From Acidimicrobiales bacterium (GTDB lineage: Bacteria > Actinomycetota > Acidimicrobiia > Acidimicrobiales > RAAP-2): a stretch of DNA of 6,215 bases. A program made the position numbers and the translations under genes. The stretch lies in contig JADGOD010000087.1 of the NCBI GenBank assembly GCA_017883125.1, positions 1 to 6,215 of the forward strand. Reading direction: 5' to 3'. Below the pieces are notes generated by a model, which saw nothing but the letters and a program-made list of their open reading frames with translations, made no database searches and was not told the DNA's origin. Positions 5,045-6,215 of the stretch are shown here, in pieces; the stretch's first letter is position 1, and the number at the start of each line of letters is the position of its first letter.

Positions 5045-6215
5045 ATGCAGGTGCTCGAAGGCATCAAGGTCATTGATCTCTCGTGGACGAGGGTGGGGGC
5101 CCAAGCGACCCAGACCATGGCCGACTTCGGGGCCGAGGTCCTGTGGCTCGAGCCTCCTGGCGGAAGCAGACTTCGGAAGGCCAACGGGTTCCCGTTCTGG
5201 GGGCGCGGGAAGCAGTCGATGGTCCTCGATCTCCACGATCCCTCGACGCACGACGAGTTCCTTGCGCTGATCGAGAGCGCTGACGTTCTGGTGGAGACCT
5301 TCCGCCCAGAACAGATGGAGGCGTGGGGCCTCGGCCCGGAGACCCTGCAGGCCCGCAACCCCCGGCTCATCCACGGAACGATCTCGGCGTGGGGTCGGTA
5401 CGGTCCGTACAAGGACGCTCCGGGCTACGAGGCTCTCGTGATGGCGAAGCTTGGCCTGTTGAACCAGTTCGAGGGGATGACGCCCTACGAGCACCCTCCA
5501 TTCGTCTCGGTGCCATGGTGTTCGTTCTCGGGCTCACAGATCCTGCTCGAAGGCGTGCTCGCAGCTCTCTATGAGCGGGAGATCAGCGGAAAGGGCCAGT
5601 GGCTCGAGACCAACCTGGTCCAAGCCTTCGCAGCGCTCGACACGTGGGCGTGGTTCATCCATCTCATCAACAGGCGCTGGCCCGATGCCTATCCGAGCGC
5701 GGATTCGTACGATGAGAACGGGATCCCGCAGAGCCCGTTGACCTTCATGCTGCTCATCGCGGGGACCAAGGACGGCTACTACCTCCAGTTCGCTCAGGTC
5801 GCCGCGCATCTCTACGTGGCGTTCATGAAGGAGCTCGGTCTCGACTGGATGTTCACCGATCCGGAGTGGCAGGGCATCCCGATCTTCGATTCGTCCGAGA
5901 AGAACAACGAGCTCTGGGAGCGGATGCTGACCGCGGCCGGCGAGCGGACGCTCGCCGAGTGGCAGGAGGTGTTCGACAGGAACCCCGACGTCTTCGCCGA
6001 GCGATTCCTAAGCGGGCCAGAGGTGCTGGCTCACCCCCAGCTCGTCCACGACGGCTTCGTGACCACAATCGATCAGCCCGGCACCGGCCCGGTCCTCCAG
6101 CCAGGAGCGCTGGTCAAGATGGACAAGACCCCTGCCCAGATCGGTCGACCGGCGCCGGGGGTCGACGAGCACCAGGCGAACCTCCTTGAGTCGTGGAAGC
6201 AGTCTCCGGATCCGA
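5045..6215 (+). CDS. CaiB/BaiF-family (class III) CoA-transferase-like protein, 3' end outside window; catalytic Asp replaced by Gln
   Basis: The frame opens at ATG 5045 and stays open to the window end (390 codons). Class III CoA-transferases move CoA between organic acids. The N-terminus MQVLEGIKVIDLSWTRVGAQ, then MADFGAEVLWLEPPGG, is the family's first Rossmann segment. LVETFRPEQMEAWGLGPE, then GTISAWGRYGPY (residues 111-122), and GYEALVMAKLGLL are the central signature. GKGQ is at residues 182-185. In formyl-CoA transferase, CaiB and methylacyl-CoA racemase the catalytic Asp is the eighth residue after this GxGQ motif. Here that position is Gln193 (codon CAA, 5621-5623), with LVQAFAALD around it; Asp199 is the nearest acid. 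The C-terminal GRPAPGVDEHQANLL is the usual family ending, so only a few residues should be missing. The protein may therefore be a non-catalytic subunit or use a different mechanism. It is divergent from tetR, which is its likely regulator. Confidence 0.9.
   Translation, partial: MQVLEGIKVIDLSWTRVGAQATQTMADFGAEVLWLEPPGGSRLRKANGFPFWGRGKQSMVLDLHDPSTHDEFLALIESADVLVETFRPEQMEAWGLGPETLQARNPRLIHGTISAWGRYGPYKDAPGYEALVMAKLGLLNQFEGMTPYEHPPFVSVPWCSFSGSQILLEGVLAALYEREISGKGQWLETNLVQAFAALDTWAWFIHLINRRWPDAYPSADSYDENGIPQSPLTFMLLIAGTKDGYYLQFAQVAAHLYVAFMKELGLDWMFTDPEWQGIPIFDSSEKNNELWERMLTAAGERTLAEWQEVFDRNPDVFAERFLSGPEVLAHPQLVHDGFVTTIDQPGTGPVLQPGALVKMDKTPAQIGRPAPGVDEHQANLLESWKQSPDP

Noticed and set aside
4240..5412. 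A 390-residue minus-strand frame that would extend TetR by ~160 residues at its N-terminus
   Set aside because: The extension is the shadow of the CaiB/BaiF gene, has no family-like sequence and crosses the promoter region. The real start is at 4920 (or 4926) with a ribosome binding site.
1..6215. CRISPR array, insertion sequence, toxin-antitoxin pair or phage genes
   Set aside because: I saw no regularly spaced repeats, no terminal inverted repeats around a transposase-like gene, and no small gene pairs or phage-like proteins. The genes are metabolic or regulatory.

Overview
This GC-rich window looks like part of the chromosome of a high-GC actinobacterium, possibly an acidimicrobial or mycobacteria-like lineage. 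The support is the gene content: a WS/DGAT-type acyltransferase, an Ltp-type thiolase-fold protein paired with a DUF35 protein, an ACMSD-like amidohydrolase, a CaiB/BaiF CoA-transferase and a TetR regulator. All are typical of lipid- and acyl-CoA-degrading actinobacteria. I cannot name a species, and the assignment rests on gene families, not on a database match.

Layout. Bases 1-424 (+) hold the C-terminal end of a WS/DGAT acyltransferase. A tRNA-Gly(GCC) gene with an encoded CCA follows at 489-563; it has a plausible promoter just upstream and two stem-loops just downstream. On the minus strand, 786-1253 encodes a small SRPBCC (START/polyketide-cyclase-fold) protein. A short AT-richer divergent promoter region (1254-1361) separates it from a three-gene plus-strand operon: thiolase-like/lipid-transfer protein (1362-2582), DUF35 zinc-ribbon/OB-fold partner (2608-3075) and metal-dependent amidohydrolase (3108-4232). 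The operon runs head-on into a minus-strand TetR gene (4240-4920), with 7 bases between the two stop codons. A perfect 14-bp hairpin lies inside the 3' coding end of tetR and probably terminates the operon transcript. Divergent from tetR, a CaiB/BaiF family CoA-transferase gene starts at 5045 and is still open at the window end.

Working model (inference). The CoA-transferase-like protein would handle CoA activation or transfer of an organic acid. The Ltp-like protein with its DUF35 partner would carry out a C-C bond step on an acyl-CoA, more likely retro-aldol than classical thiolysis because the usual catalytic cysteine position is glycine. The amidohydrolase would hydrolyse, hydrate or decarboxylate a neighbouring intermediate. 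TetR is the obvious candidate regulator. The substrate cannot be read from the sequence. The most unusual points are a glutamine where CaiB-family enzymes carry their catalytic aspartate, the Cys-less thiolase-fold protein next to DUF35, and the terminator hairpin embedded in tetR coding sequence.
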